From positions 186,001-250,000 of the forward strand of contig NZ_FNBN01000004.1 in assembly GCF_900102545.1 (NCBI RefSeq): a DNA stretch of 64,000 nucleotides. Direction: 5' to 3'. Under the pieces are notes generated by a model, which worked only from the letters and a program-made list of their open reading frames with translations, did not search any database and was not told the origin of the DNA. Below, piece by piece: positions 8,257 through 17,501 of the stretch (within the stretch, counting starts at the first letter, position 1; each line of letters begins with the position of its first letter). Position numbers and translations under genes: made by a program. The stretch is from Chitinophaga filiformis. Its GTDB lineage: Bacteria > Bacteroidota > Bacteroidia > Chitinophagales > Chitinophagaceae.

Positions 8257-9396
8257 TTAATGATGACCGTGACCGTCGTCATGATGATCATGATGCGGCT
8301 GTTCCATACCCTGTCCGATGAATACCGCAGTCAGATTTGCAAAGATAAACGCCTGGATAAAGGCTACCAGCAGCTCCAGCATCATCATCACGATGTTGAA
8401 CACTACAGTGATCGGTAAGAAACCGTAACCTGCAGCCTTGTTCAGGGAACCAAAGATAAATACCAGCGAAATAATGCTCAGGATAATGATGTGACCAGCC
8501 AGGATATTGGCGAAAAGTCGTATCATCAGGGAAACAGGCTTGGTGAAGATACCGATGATCTCAACAGGCACCAGGATAGGCTTAACCCATCCCGGAACCG
8601 GTGGGTTCAGCGTATGCGCCCAGAAATGCTTGTTAGCACTGAACGTGGTTACGATGAAACTGATCAGGGCCAGGGCAAAAGTCACCGCAATGTTGCCGGT
8701 AACGTTAGCAGAACCTGGTAACAATCCTAACAGGTTGTTGATCAATATAAAGAAGAAAATAGTCAGAATGAATGGAGCGAAACGCTCAGCATTGCCACCC
8801 GGGATATTTGGTTTTACCACCTCATCGCGGATGAAGATGATCACCGGCTCCAGGAGACTCTGCATACCTTTCGGCGCTTTCTTGGAACCTCTGGTCGTAT
8901 AGGCTTTCGCTACACTGGTCATCAGCCAGATCAGCAGGATAGCCGCCAGGATCATAGAAGTAATATTCTTGGTGATAGAGAAGTCGTAGATCTCAGCACC
9001 GGTAGGGGTATCATTGGCGTCTACCGCAATGATCTTTCCATCAGGGTATTTAGCCTCTTCCAGCCCTTTTTCCTCACGGTAATGCTTGTTTACCAGGCGG
9101 TAACCGTCATGAGCCTCATGGCCATGATGAAAAGCAGAAGATGAAAAGGCGGAAATTCCTTTATCCTTGTTATAAATAATTACAGGCAGGGGAATAGTAA
9201 CATGTGTTTCTCCCAGACTGAACAGATGCCAGTCATGTGCGTCCTTGACGTGACCAAGAAGCACTTCCTTGGCATCAAAACCCTTCTTCTCCTCTTCGTG
9301 AGATTCAGAAGTATTCGCAAACGTACTAAAACCGCTTATGCTAAGTGCAACAATAAGGGCTACCAGTCTATATTTGGACAGATTGTAGGAAATCAC
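8257..9396 (-). CDS. atpB: F1F0 ATP synthase a subunit (proton half-channels), Bacteroidota long form
   Basis: AtpB forms the stator proton channel against the c ring. At 379 residues it is about 110 longer than the E. coli protein, because a signal-like first helix (residues 10-28) and a periplasmic His/Glu-rich extension (to about residue 140) precede the five core helices; this long form is usual in Bacteroidota. The essential arginine is Arg293 in SLMIRLFANILAGH. The C-terminus is a His/Asp cluster (HHDHHDDGHGHH), which could bind metal. The start is GTG at 9396; no other start lies before the conserved region, and a promoter box sits 19 nt upstream. It is the first gene of the operon, and no atpI-like gene precedes it in this window. 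Confidence 0.95.
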   Translation of the reverse strand: MISYNLSKYRLVALIVALSISGFSTFANTSESHEEEKKGFDAKEVLLGHVKDAHDWHLFSLGETHVTIPLPVIIYNKDKGISAFSSSAFHHGHEAHDGYRLVNKHYREEKGLEEAKYPDGKIIAVDANDTPTGAEIYDFSITKNITSMILAAILLIWLMTSVAKAYTTRGSKKAPKGMQSLLEPVIIFIRDEVVKPNIPGGNAERFAPFILTIFFFILINNLLGLLPGSANVTGNIAVTFALALISFIVTTFSANKHFWAHTLNPPVPGWVKPILVPVEIIGIFTKPVSLMIRLFANILAGHIIILSIISLVFIFGSLNKAAGYGFLPITVVFNIVMMMLELLVAFIQAFIFANLTAVFIGQGMEQPHHDHHDDGHGHH

Positions 9397-9415
9397 CGCT
9401 TTCTGAAATTTTGCG

Positions 9416-9423
9416 CAAAGATA
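9416..9423 (-). promoter_or_regulatory. -7 box of the atp operon promoter
   Basis: TATCTTTG on the minus strand is a perfect TAnnTTTG match, 19 nt before the atpB GTG. No well-spaced -33 TTTG is present, so the upstream element is weak or replaced. Confidence 0.6.
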
Positions 9424-9474
9424 GCAGTTTTATTATCAAAAAGGTAAGCGACTACAAAAAATATGTACAACTAA

Positions 9475-9501
9475 AGAGGGACCGTAAAATACGGTCCCTC
9501 T
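9475..9501 (-). terminator. Terminator after the DUF3857/transglutaminase gene
   Basis: AGAGGGACCGT (9475-9485) pairs with ACGGTCCCTCT (9491-9501) around the loop AAAAT. It lies 22 bp after the stop of the gene at 9524-13291 and separates it from the atp operon. The T-tract is moderate. Confidence 0.8.
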
Positions 9502-9523
9502 CCTTCATAACATATTGAATTAT

Positions 9524-12500
9524 TTACTTAAATGAAACATATTTCTGCTCAGCTGCTACAATCAGATTAAAGAAATCCTTCATTTTCGGGAAGACATCCG
9601 GTTGTATGTTGTCACGGATATTTGTCTGAAATACCCGCTTGATTAACAGCTTGTTAGGCGCGGTCTTCACATATGTCAGCTCATATTTCATATCGCCGAA
9701 GCTGGCCTGCACATTCCCAGGTACCTGGTCGAACGCCTTTCCAGCTGGTAACTCAATCTCTACTTCCGTGTTATAATGGTCCACATTCTCATATCTCCAG
9801 TACTCAAACGGATACTGACGGGGCTCATTATTGAAAATATCGGCAGTCGCTACTATATCAAGTAATGGTGGTTTTACCATATTCAGGTCGCCCACACTGA
9901 TCACATCATTCTTTACGGTATAGGTCGCATCCATGATAACGGTATCTTTCAGGTTGTCCAGGTTGCTGAAAGAGAACTTCTCCAGGGTAACCGGATTCCG
10001 GAATTGTCCGGAAACTGACTCCTGCAGATCCTGTTTCAGCTCATCCTGCGCCTTGTCGCTATAACTGCTGCGTAAACCGGAAGCCACTTCCCCATTCGCC
10101 GTCAGGATAGTATTGATATGCAGATCGGTATTGTCCACTACTATCTTACTCTTCCTGTTTTTCGTCACATCAAAATGCCCCTGAGGTTCAAATAAGCGGA
10201 TCGCCTCCCCAGCCTTGTACTCATAAGGGATATTTAATACCTGTGCACCCACCAGACTTTGCGGCATTGCATTGAAAGGCAAATGGTTATCAGTGAGTTC
10301 CAGGCTACGGTAATCATTACCGTCTTTATACCGCACTATGCAGTGATTGAACTCCATAGACGGTAAGCGCATGCCCTGCTGACCATTTCCACGGGTACTT
10401 ACCAGCACCAGGTTGGCATCCATCCCTGCTTTACGGGCAAAGGATACAAACAGGGCAGATAGATCCTTACAATCTCCCAAACGGGTATTCAGCGTTTTAG
10501 AGGCACGTTGTGGTACATAAGCGCCCTGCCTGAAGGAAACCGAGCTATAGCTGATGTGCTGCTCTATATAATTATAAATGCGCTGTGCTTTTTCATTATC
10601 GCTTAACCCAGCTACCCCATTCGGGAACACCTCTTTGTAGGCAGCATTGACGTCAAAGTCTTCCTTAGACTGGATACGGGTAATATCACTATACCACTCC
10701 GCAATGAAATCCCACGACTTCACAGTAGATACGTGTAACACCTGTCCGATGTCATTGACACTGGGGCTATATCCTTCATCTTTAAAAGCGGGTACATTAC
10801 GCATCTCCCAGGTATATAAACGGAAATTCTCATGTTTGCTTTCAACCGGTTTTATACCCTGGCTGTTTGTCAGTTCGTAGTACATCGGCAGCTGATCAGC
10901 TACCAGGATGCTATACCTCGCCATCAGTGTCGGACTGAAGGTAGAAAAGTAAAACTTGTCCCAGTATTCACGTCCCAGGCGGCCGATACCATAGTTGCTC
11001 ACCTTGTAATGCAGGTACACCACATCTCCCGGTTCCAGGCGTGTATACACCACTTCATTGTCGTATGTCTCTGCAGGTACCTTTGCTCCACTCGCTTTTA
11101 CTACTTCTGCCTTAACAATCGTCATATCCTGGTATACGCTGTTATACGGAATGCTCACTTCCTTCCAGCGCTCAAGACCGTCTTTGTTGTTGATATAAAC
11201 AGCAATATTATTTACCTGCTCACTCGCTCCCTCAGCATACAACACTACTTTCTTCTCATTGAAGATGTAATAATAGCTCTTGGAAGTATCCTTCTTTGCT
11301 TTCAGGTTTTTATTGATCTCAGCGTAATAATCCTGCTGAGGAAAATAGCTGAATACATCCGGCTTGCTTTCCAGCTCACGGATCTTCTCGCGATAGGTAT
11401 ATCCGCCTGCATACAGCTCTAATGCGCGCTTATAGTATTCCAGCGCTTTTTTCTTATCACCCATCTGCAAATAGCAGCTGGCAATATCTCCCAGTGGCTG
11501 ATGCTGATAAGGGCTTATCTGATGTTCTATCTCCAGGTAATGTATAGCTGAATCATATTCCTGGCGGGCAAAGAAGTGCGACACCAGCGGCGTGTAAGTA
11601 TTGATATCATAAGGCGCTGAGGCGATGATCCGTTTCAGCGTAGCCACACCCTTTACAGGCTCATTCTGCTGAAAATAAGCTTCTGCCAGCGCTTTCATCA
11701 TGTCGTACTCGTAGTACTTAGCCAGGTATTTTTCCAATACTTTCAGGCCTTCTACAGGGTCTTTCAGCATCTGTTCGTGATACTGGGACATAGCACCAGC
11801 AAACTGGGGATTCTCCGGATACTTCGCATAGGCTTCTTTCAGCAGATATACCATGCTGTCCACCCGTTGCAGGTAAGCATTCAGATATAATCGCTTTGCA
11901 ACAGACCATACCCTCGGACCATTCTTCGCATCCATCTGGTTGATCATATCCAGCGCCTCTGAATACTTCTTCTCTTTCTCCAGCTGATCTTCATTATTCT
12001 GCATCACCTGGTAGTTTTCCGGATCCATTTGTTTGATCTTCTCTGTCAGTTCAGCCAGCGCAGTTCTGTCATATTTGTAAGACATGCAGTCCATGTACTG
12101 ATAAAGCACCAGGGCATTGTCCGGGTATTTTTTATACAGTCCGTACATAGTTGCTTTCGCCTTATCACGTTCCTTGTTGCGTGTATATACTTTAGATAAG
12201 AGAATGGGATACATAGGATCCTGCGGATATTTCGCGATCTGCTCCTTGAAATATGCCTCCGCAAAATGAGGCAACAGTTTAGGCGCATCCGTACTCTTAT
12301 CCGGCTGATACGATTGTACATCGCTCGTGATACTGATACCTTGCAGTGTTTCATACTTTTCATCCGCCAGGCGCACGATGAAGTTAGGTATCTCATCATT
12401 GGTAAATCCTATCTGGAGCAGGATCCGGTTATATCCTTTATTGAGATGACAGCGTACATTGTACTGATCCAATTCTGTTGCACGTTCCTCTTCTTCGGCG

Positions 12501-13291
12501 ATCAGCAGCTTATCATTGACCCATACTTTCAGGGAACCTCTGCCACCCAGGCAAAGGATTGCATCCTTGTCGGTATCTGCATTTACAAAGGTTTGCGCAT
12601 AACCAACAGCCGTATTAGCAGGGAATAATGAACCCACAAATACCCAGCCCTGCTGCGTTATCAATAAGGGCTTAAACCAGTCGATAGTAGTGTTATTGTA
12701 AGAAGTGAATCCTTTGCCTTTGGCAGGATCTTTCACGGGACCGTACTCCTTGTTGAAGCCACTGCCGCTGATATTATCGAAAGCACCGACGAACTGCCAG
12801 CTTTCCAGGGCCCCTATCTTTGGAAAGGCCAGTGCAGCACTATCCATCATTTGTCCGCTGAAATAATGAAAGCCTTTAAAATAGTTCGCAGCGGCTTTCA
12901 GCGAACCATGAAAACGGGGATCAGCCAGTATCCGTTCCAGGTTAGCCCGCTGTTTACCGGTTTTGACGCCGTAATCACCAAGGATAGCGTCATTGAACCA
13001 AAGCGCGTAGACATAAGGATTAATGTCAGTAAAAACATCCAGTGGATTGGGATACCTGTCAAGGAAACCGGCGCTATTCATTTCATACGCCTCCAACAGG
13101 ATCAATGCCGCCATGGCATTACTTTTTCGGGCAGGATCGCTTTTCAGCGCTTTCCTGAAATACTCAATTGCATGAGGTTTGTCGTTCTTATTCAATGCGT
13201 CCCAGCCTTTGTCATAGTCCCCGGCAAAGGTAACAAACGAAAAAAGTGACAGCAATGCACAGACAATAATAGATTTTTTAGAGCAGCTCAT
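9524..13291 (-). CDS. Secreted TPR, DUF3857 and transglutaminase-like protein (1255 residues)
   Basis: A signal peptide (MSCSKKSIIVCALLSLFSFVTFAG) leads into a TPR segment, then a beta-sandwich with LKVWVNDKLLIAEEEE (around 257-272), more than ten TPR-like helical pairs (about 340-640), a DUF3857 domain (about 670-830, with the EPGDVVYLHYKVSNYG core), and a transglutaminase-like domain. Its triad is visible: Cys941 in LGDCKDLS, a His in EFNHCIVRY and an Asp in LELTDNHLP. DUF3857-transglutaminase proteins are common periplasmic or surface proteins in Bacteroidota; their substrates are unknown, and peptidase or cross-linking activity is equally possible. It forms its own transcription unit with a terminator downstream. 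The domain assignment is strong and the function is unknown. Confidence 0.85.
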   Translation of the reverse strand: MSCSKKSIIVCALLSLFSFVTFAGDYDKGWDALNKNDKPHAIEYFRKALKSDPARKSNAMAALILLEAYEMNSAGFLDRYPNPLDVFTDINPYVYALWFNDAILGDYGVKTGKQRANLERILADPRFHGSLKAAANYFKGFHYFSGQMMDSAALAFPKIGALESWQFVGAFDNISGSGFNKEYGPVKDPAKGKGFTSYNNTTIDWFKPLLITQQGWVFVGSLFPANTAVGYAQTFVNADTDKDAILCLGGRGSLKVWVNDKLLIAEEEERATELDQYNVRCHLNKGYNRILLQIGFTNDEIPNFIVRLADEKYETLQGISITSDVQSYQPDKSTDAPKLLPHFAEAYFKEQIAKYPQDPMYPILLSKVYTRNKERDKAKATMYGLYKKYPDNALVLYQYMDCMSYKYDRTALAELTEKIKQMDPENYQVMQNNEDQLEKEKKYSEALDMINQMDAKNGPRVWSVAKRLYLNAYLQRVDSMVYLLKEAYAKYPENPQFAGAMSQYHEQMLKDPVEGLKVLEKYLAKYYEYDMMKALAEAYFQQNEPVKGVATLKRIIASAPYDINTYTPLVSHFFARQEYDSAIHYLEIEHQISPYQHQPLGDIASCYLQMGDKKKALEYYKRALELYAGGYTYREKIRELESKPDVFSYFPQQDYYAEINKNLKAKKDTSKSYYYIFNEKKVVLYAEGASEQVNNIAVYINNKDGLERWKEVSIPYNSVYQDMTIVKAEVVKASGAKVPAETYDNEVVYTRLEPGDVVYLHYKVSNYGIGRLGREYWDKFYFSTFSPTLMARYSILVADQLPMYYELTNSQGIKPVESKHENFRLYTWEMRNVPAFKDEGYSPSVNDIGQVLHVSTVKSWDFIAEWYSDITRIQSKEDFDVNAAYKEVFPNGVAGLSDNEKAQRIYNYIEQHISYSSVSFRQGAYVPQRASKTLNTRLGDCKDLSALFVSFARKAGMDANLVLVSTRGNGQQGMRLPSMEFNHCIVRYKDGNDYRSLELTDNHLPFNAMPQSLVGAQVLNIPYEYKAGEAIRLFEPQGHFDVTKNRKSKIVVDNTDLHINTILTANGEVASGLRSSYSDKAQDELKQDLQESVSGQFRNPVTLEKFSFSNLDNLKDTVIMDATYTVKNDVISVGDLNMVKPPLLDIVATADIFNNEPRQYPFEYWRYENVDHYNTEVEIELPAGKAFDQVPGNVQASFGDMKYELTYVKTAPNKLLIKRVFQTNIRDNIQPDVFPKMKDFFNLIVAAEQKYVSFK

Positions 13292-13345
13292 AAAAATAGG
13301 AAAGGGATTATAATTGTTTCACTACTCTAATGTAATGAAACTAAC

Positions 13346-15109
13346 TCACATAACCCCTGTCTGCTTGAACTGCATACTATGCAACTTGTAATAAAATCCG
13401 CCCAGTTTAAGGAGTTCTTCATGGGTTCCCATTTCCCTGATCTCCCCCTTATCCAGCACAATGATCTTACTGGCCTTACTGATGGTAGATAATCTGTGGG
13501 CAATAATGATAGAAGTGCGATCAGAGATCAGCTTGTCTATAGCCTGCTGGATCAGCATTTCTGACTCTGTATCTACAGAAGAAGTGGCCTCGTCCAGGAT
13601 AAGGATGGAGGGATTATACAGCAGTGCACGGACAAAAGAGATGAGTTGCCGCTGTCCCAGTGACAGCGTGCTTCCGCGTTCCATCACCTGGTAGTCGTAC
13701 CCACCCGGTAATTGCATAATGAAATCATGCATTCCTATAAGCCGGGAGGCCTGTTCAACCTGTTCTTTTGTAATAGCAGGATTACGAAGCGTTATGTTTT
13801 CATATACAGAGCCGGCAAAGAGGAATACATCCTGCAACACTACTCCTATCCTGCTGCGGAGCGCTGACAATGAATAATCTTTAATATCAGTACCATCTAT
13901 CAGGATCCGGCCTTTCTGTATTTCATACAAACGGTTCAGGATACTGATAATCGTCGTTTTACCGGAACCGGTATGCCCCACAATGGCAATGGTTTCTCCC
14001 GGACGGGCAGCAAAGTCAATATCCTTAAGCACATACTCCGCATCTTTATACGCAAAGTACACATGGTCAAAGGTAATAGCACCTTTCATGCCGGTAGCTT
14101 CCTTAGTACCTGTATCAGCAATGTGATCATCACTATCCATGATCCTGAATACACGCTCACTGGCTACCATTCCCATCTGCAGTGTGTTGAACTTATCGGC
14201 CAGCATACGCAGCGGACGAAATAACATATTCAGGTACATAATGAAAGCGATCATCACCCCCTGGGTCACCTCATAGTTCAGTACCTTGTTGGCGCCCCAC
14301 CATACCATCAGGCCAAGAGAAATAGCCAGGATGATCTCCACTACCGGGAAGAATACGGAATAGGCAAAAATTGCGTCTATGTTAGCTGTGCGGTGCTCTT
14401 TATTGATCTGGCGGAAGCGGGCATATTCACGCTTTTCACCTGTAAATGCCTGTACAATCGCCACGCCTGTCAGGTGTTCCTGCACAAACGCATTCAGCGC
14501 CGATACAGCATTCCTCACACGGTAGAATGACTTGTTCACGCTTTCTTTGAAAATATAAGTAGCAATGATCAGTATCGGGAAGGGAGAAAGGCTGATCAGT
14601 GTAAGCCGCCAGTCTTCGATAAACATTACCACAAGGATTGCAATGATCATCAGCATATCTGCAATGATAGAGATCAATCCTTCGGAGAAAACATCATTAA
14701 TAGCCTCGATATCATTGATAGTACGGGTAGTGAGGGTACCGATCGCTGTCTTGTCGAAGAAGCCCAGGTTAAGATGTACAATCTTCTTATAAACAGTGAC
14801 CCTGAGGTCTTTTATCACAGATTGTCCGAGCCAGTTGCTGAGATAGGAGAAGTAGAAACGCATCACTGTTTCCAGCAGCAGTAAGAGCACCTGGATAACA
14901 GTAATAATGATCAGCATCTGCATCAGCTGACCGGCGATATATTTGTCTACTGTTAGCTGTATCAGGTATGGCCGCATAGGCGATATAACGGCAAGTAATA
15001 CCGTTAGGAACATCGACATATAGAACGAGCGCCTGTATGGAACTGCAAAAGTGAATATCCTCCTTAATAAGCTAATATCAAAAACCTTCTTGACCGCTGT
15101 ATTTTCCAC
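13346..15109 (-). CDS. ABC exporter, fused permease and ATPase (MsbA/MdlB-like half transporter)
   Basis: The 587-residue half transporter has six membrane helices in residues about 20-310 and an ATPase domain after that, with Walker A GHTGSGKTT, signature LSLGQRQL, Walker B ILILDEATSS and the H-loop IIAHRLST. It exports a lipid, peptide or drug as a homo- or heterodimer; only one half transporter is present here, which favours a homodimer. The start is GTG at 15109; a -7 promoter box ends four bases upstream, so the transcript is predicted to be leaderless or nearly so. The assignment to the multidrug/lipid exporter family is certain, the substrate is not. Confidence 0.9.
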   Translation of the reverse strand: MENTAVKKVFDISLLRRIFTFAVPYRRSFYMSMFLTVLLAVISPMRPYLIQLTVDKYIAGQLMQMLIIITVIQVLLLLLETVMRFYFSYLSNWLGQSVIKDLRVTVYKKIVHLNLGFFDKTAIGTLTTRTINDIEAINDVFSEGLISIIADMLMIIAILVVMFIEDWRLTLISLSPFPILIIATYIFKESVNKSFYRVRNAVSALNAFVQEHLTGVAIVQAFTGEKREYARFRQINKEHRTANIDAIFAYSVFFPVVEIILAISLGLMVWWGANKVLNYEVTQGVMIAFIMYLNMLFRPLRMLADKFNTLQMGMVASERVFRIMDSDDHIADTGTKEATGMKGAITFDHVYFAYKDAEYVLKDIDFAARPGETIAIVGHTGSGKTTIISILNRLYEIQKGRILIDGTDIKDYSLSALRSRIGVVLQDVFLFAGSVYENITLRNPAITKEQVEQASRLIGMHDFIMQLPGGYDYQVMERGSTLSLGQRQLISFVRALLYNPSILILDEATSSVDTESEMLIQQAIDKLISDRTSIIIAHRLSTISKASKIIVLDKGEIREMGTHEELLKLGGFYYKLHSMQFKQTGVM

Positions 15110-15113
15110 TGTA

Positions 15114-15121
15114 CAAAAGTA
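15114..15121 (-). promoter_or_regulatory. -7 box directly before the ABC exporter start
   Basis: TACTTTTG on the minus strand fits TAnnTTTG. It overlaps the end of the terminator of the upstream gene and is only 4 nt from the GTG start, implying a leaderless transcript. Confidence 0.5.
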
Positions 15122-15168
15122 TAAAGAAAAAGCCCTCCGGCAATATTGCCGGAGGGCTTTTTCTTTAT
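15121..15168. terminator. Strong 24-bp perfect-arm terminator
   Basis: Positions 15121-15144 and 15145-15168 are exact inverted repeats, with GCCCTCCGGCA in the stem and A/T runs at the outer ends. It stops the minus-strand transcript of the gene at 15181-17376. Confidence 0.95.
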
Positions 15169-15180
15169 TTCATCATTCGT

Positions 15181-17376
15181 TTACTTATCCTCTTTCATGA
15201 TCTGTTTGTAGGCCTTGATAAATATAGCGCCCAGGTTCTTATGCGGCGGCACATAGTCGCTGAACAGCTCCTTATTGCGCGCATCTCCTGCAAAGCGTTT
15301 GCCCAGGGCAGCCCACATCTGTACCCAGTCTACATTTTTACCGCTGCGGATGGTTTCATCCAGAGTGCGGATAATCGGCTCATTAACGAAGCGTGTTCCC
15401 ACCTGTTTGGAAGAAATGATATGCGCTTCCGGCGATTTCTGCAATACAATGGCCAGGTTATGATAACCACCACAGGATCCTAATACCACAATCTTGGCTG
15501 AACTCTGCAGATTGTCCAGCGTTGTATTCACATGATAACTATGACCACGGTGAATAAAGACGGTCGGGTGAATATCGTTCTCATCCAGGTATTCACTCAG
15601 TTTCTGAATAGCCTCCTTATCTGCCGGCTCTTCCAGCGGAAGGTTCGCGTAGATGGTCACCGGTTTGCCTTTGGTAGACTGGATGGTCGTCCAGTACTTA
15701 TTCTTGCTGATCTTCCACTCACTTGAAGGGAAGTTGCTCATAAAGCTTACATAAGAATCGTGGCCATCCTTGTCTCCATAGAAGAACACCTGCTGGTACA
15801 CCATACCACTGTCACTCAGCAACGCATTATAAGTTACGAAGTTAATAGGCGGCAACTGCAGTTTTGCAGCCATCTCACTGGCTTTCGATGAGTCGCTGCC
15901 TTTATCCGTTTCCGTATCAAACAGGCTTCCCAGCAACTGGTAGATCACAGTACCTCTTCTCTCTTTTTTGCGGGATACAAAAACGTAATTCTTCTGTACT
16001 TCTTCGCGCAGGAAGGCTAACAGTTTCGGATCGCGGATGCTGCCGAAAGAGTTGGCTACATCCACCGCATCTTCGAGGTCTTCCGTCTTTTCCAGGCTGC
16101 TCACATATTTCTTCATAAGGTAGTTAGCATTCTCAGGAGCCATGGATTTCAGGAAGTTATCCAGGGTATTGAAACCAGCCGCCATCGCGATGAACTTCTT
16201 GAACCTGTCAAACTCCACCAGCATCAGCAAGCTGTCTCCGCGCGGCGGTTTCATACGCGCCATCATCTGGTCATAGATACCTGCATTATTGTGATTGGTA
16301 TAACTGGATGTGTATAGTTCTTCCTGGCCATTTATGATCAGGTAATAGAGCTCTTCAGGTGTAAAGTCTTTTACTACACGGAAACGTACATTTGCCGGTT
16401 CTTCGTGCAGATCGTTTATCTCGCGGATGTAACGCAGCGAACGGGCCTGCAGGTTTTCCAGCATCGCTTTCAGACCGATAACATTCTCCCCGTTATTCTT
16501 ACGGCTTTGCAACGCAATAGCGCTTTTCACCAGTTGTTTGAAGTACAGGTCTTCATTGTCGGTAATGGCAGACAATTTTTCCACTGTAGTAGTCCCGGCC
16601 ATCAGTTCATCAATGAATGGCAGTATCAGGGTAGATTGCCCTGAATTACCTATCTGAACGATCAGCTGCACGATCGGATCCTGGTTCTTTTTTATGGCAG
16701 TGGCAACCGGCGTATAGGAAGTTGCATAAGTCAGTACCTGGTTAGGGTATTTCCTTGCAACTGCTGCTATTATCGAATCTGTAGCCGGATATTCCAGGTA
16801 ATTGCCTATCTGCGACATTACCGTCGGAAGATTATTGAAGGCATATTTTGCAAATAACACCCCACGGGCCTCCTTATAGCCTGGATTATCGTGGAAAGGC
16901 TCTATCATCTTTTCTCCAGCGTCGAAAGACAGGTTCTGTATATAAGGCAGAATGCTGGCACCCTTAATATCGGCCTTCATCATATCGCGGTAAGCCTGCA
17001 CCATGGCTGGCGCTTCTTCCGGCGCTATCCTGCGGTAGTTACGCTTGATATTGTAGTCATGGATCATCACATACAGGCCTGAAAGATATTTGATCTTCAA
17101 ACGGTGATCCAGCGCAGAATCCAGCTCAATCTGGGTCTGCATATCGTCTATCTGTTTAATCAGTGCATTGGTGACCTGCAGATTGATAGTCTGATCGTCT
17201 GATACGCGTACCAGGTCATCTGCCTTACCATCAAATTTCAGGGCAGCCGCCTGCTCTTTGTCAATATTATCGTGGAAACCAATTCTTCCGATAGGTATTT
17301 CAACTTTTTGCGCTTGGGCATGAAGCGGGTCCTGTAGGGAGACCAGTAACAAGATAATAGTTATAATTCTTTTCAT
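15181..17376 (-). CDS. Secreted protein of unknown function with a C-terminal clan-CD (caspase/CHAT-like) His/Cys motif
   Basis: The 731-residue protein has a signal peptide (MKRIITIILLLVSLQDPLHAQ) and a long helical region (about 40-500). Its C-terminal part alternates strands and helices and contains FIHRGHSYH (His609-His615) followed 20-26 residues later by IVVLGSCGGYHN, with Cys635. A hydrophobic strand, then Gly-His, then a second hydrophobic strand ending in Ser-Cys-Gly is the catalytic signature of clan CD proteases (caspases, gingipains, CHAT). This is my structural inference; the family is not one I recognise by name. It is transcribed alone, with its own promoter box and a strong terminator. 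If the dyad is real, a secreted or periplasmic protease is expected. Confidence 0.7.
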   Translation of the reverse strand: MKRIITIILLLVSLQDPLHAQAQKVEIPIGRIGFHDNIDKEQAAALKFDGKADDLVRVSDDQTINLQVTNALIKQIDDMQTQIELDSALDHRLKIKYLSGLYVMIHDYNIKRNYRRIAPEEAPAMVQAYRDMMKADIKGASILPYIQNLSFDAGEKMIEPFHDNPGYKEARGVLFAKYAFNNLPTVMSQIGNYLEYPATDSIIAAVARKYPNQVLTYATSYTPVATAIKKNQDPIVQLIVQIGNSGQSTLILPFIDELMAGTTTVEKLSAITDNEDLYFKQLVKSAIALQSRKNNGENVIGLKAMLENLQARSLRYIREINDLHEEPANVRFRVVKDFTPEELYYLIINGQEELYTSSYTNHNNAGIYDQMMARMKPPRGDSLLMLVEFDRFKKFIAMAAGFNTLDNFLKSMAPENANYLMKKYVSSLEKTEDLEDAVDVANSFGSIRDPKLLAFLREEVQKNYVFVSRKKERRGTVIYQLLGSLFDTETDKGSDSSKASEMAAKLQLPPINFVTYNALLSDSGMVYQQVFFYGDKDGHDSYVSFMSNFPSSEWKISKNKYWTTIQSTKGKPVTIYANLPLEEPADKEAIQKLSEYLDENDIHPTVFIHRGHSYHVNTTLDNLQSSAKIVVLGSCGGYHNLAIVLQKSPEAHIISSKQVGTRFVNEPIIRTLDETIRSGKNVDWVQMWAALGKRFAGDARNKELFSDYVPPHKNLGAIFIKAYKQIMKEDK

Positions 17377-17419
17377 TAATATAAATATGCTTTACTCTGA
17401 CATACTAAAGCCAGTATAG

Positions 17420-17427
17420 CAAATTTA
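17420..17427 (-). promoter_or_regulatory. -7 box of the gene at 15181-17376
   Basis: TAAATTTG on the minus strand fits TAnnTTTG and gives a leader of about 35-40 nt. The spacer is divergent with the DUF1003 gene. Confidence 0.5.
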
Positions 17428-17501
17428 CTACCAAAATACCACAGCTCCGCATTTCCGACCTATTAAGCGTACTTTTAAGCCTGCAAAACAGCGAGTTCCA
17501 T

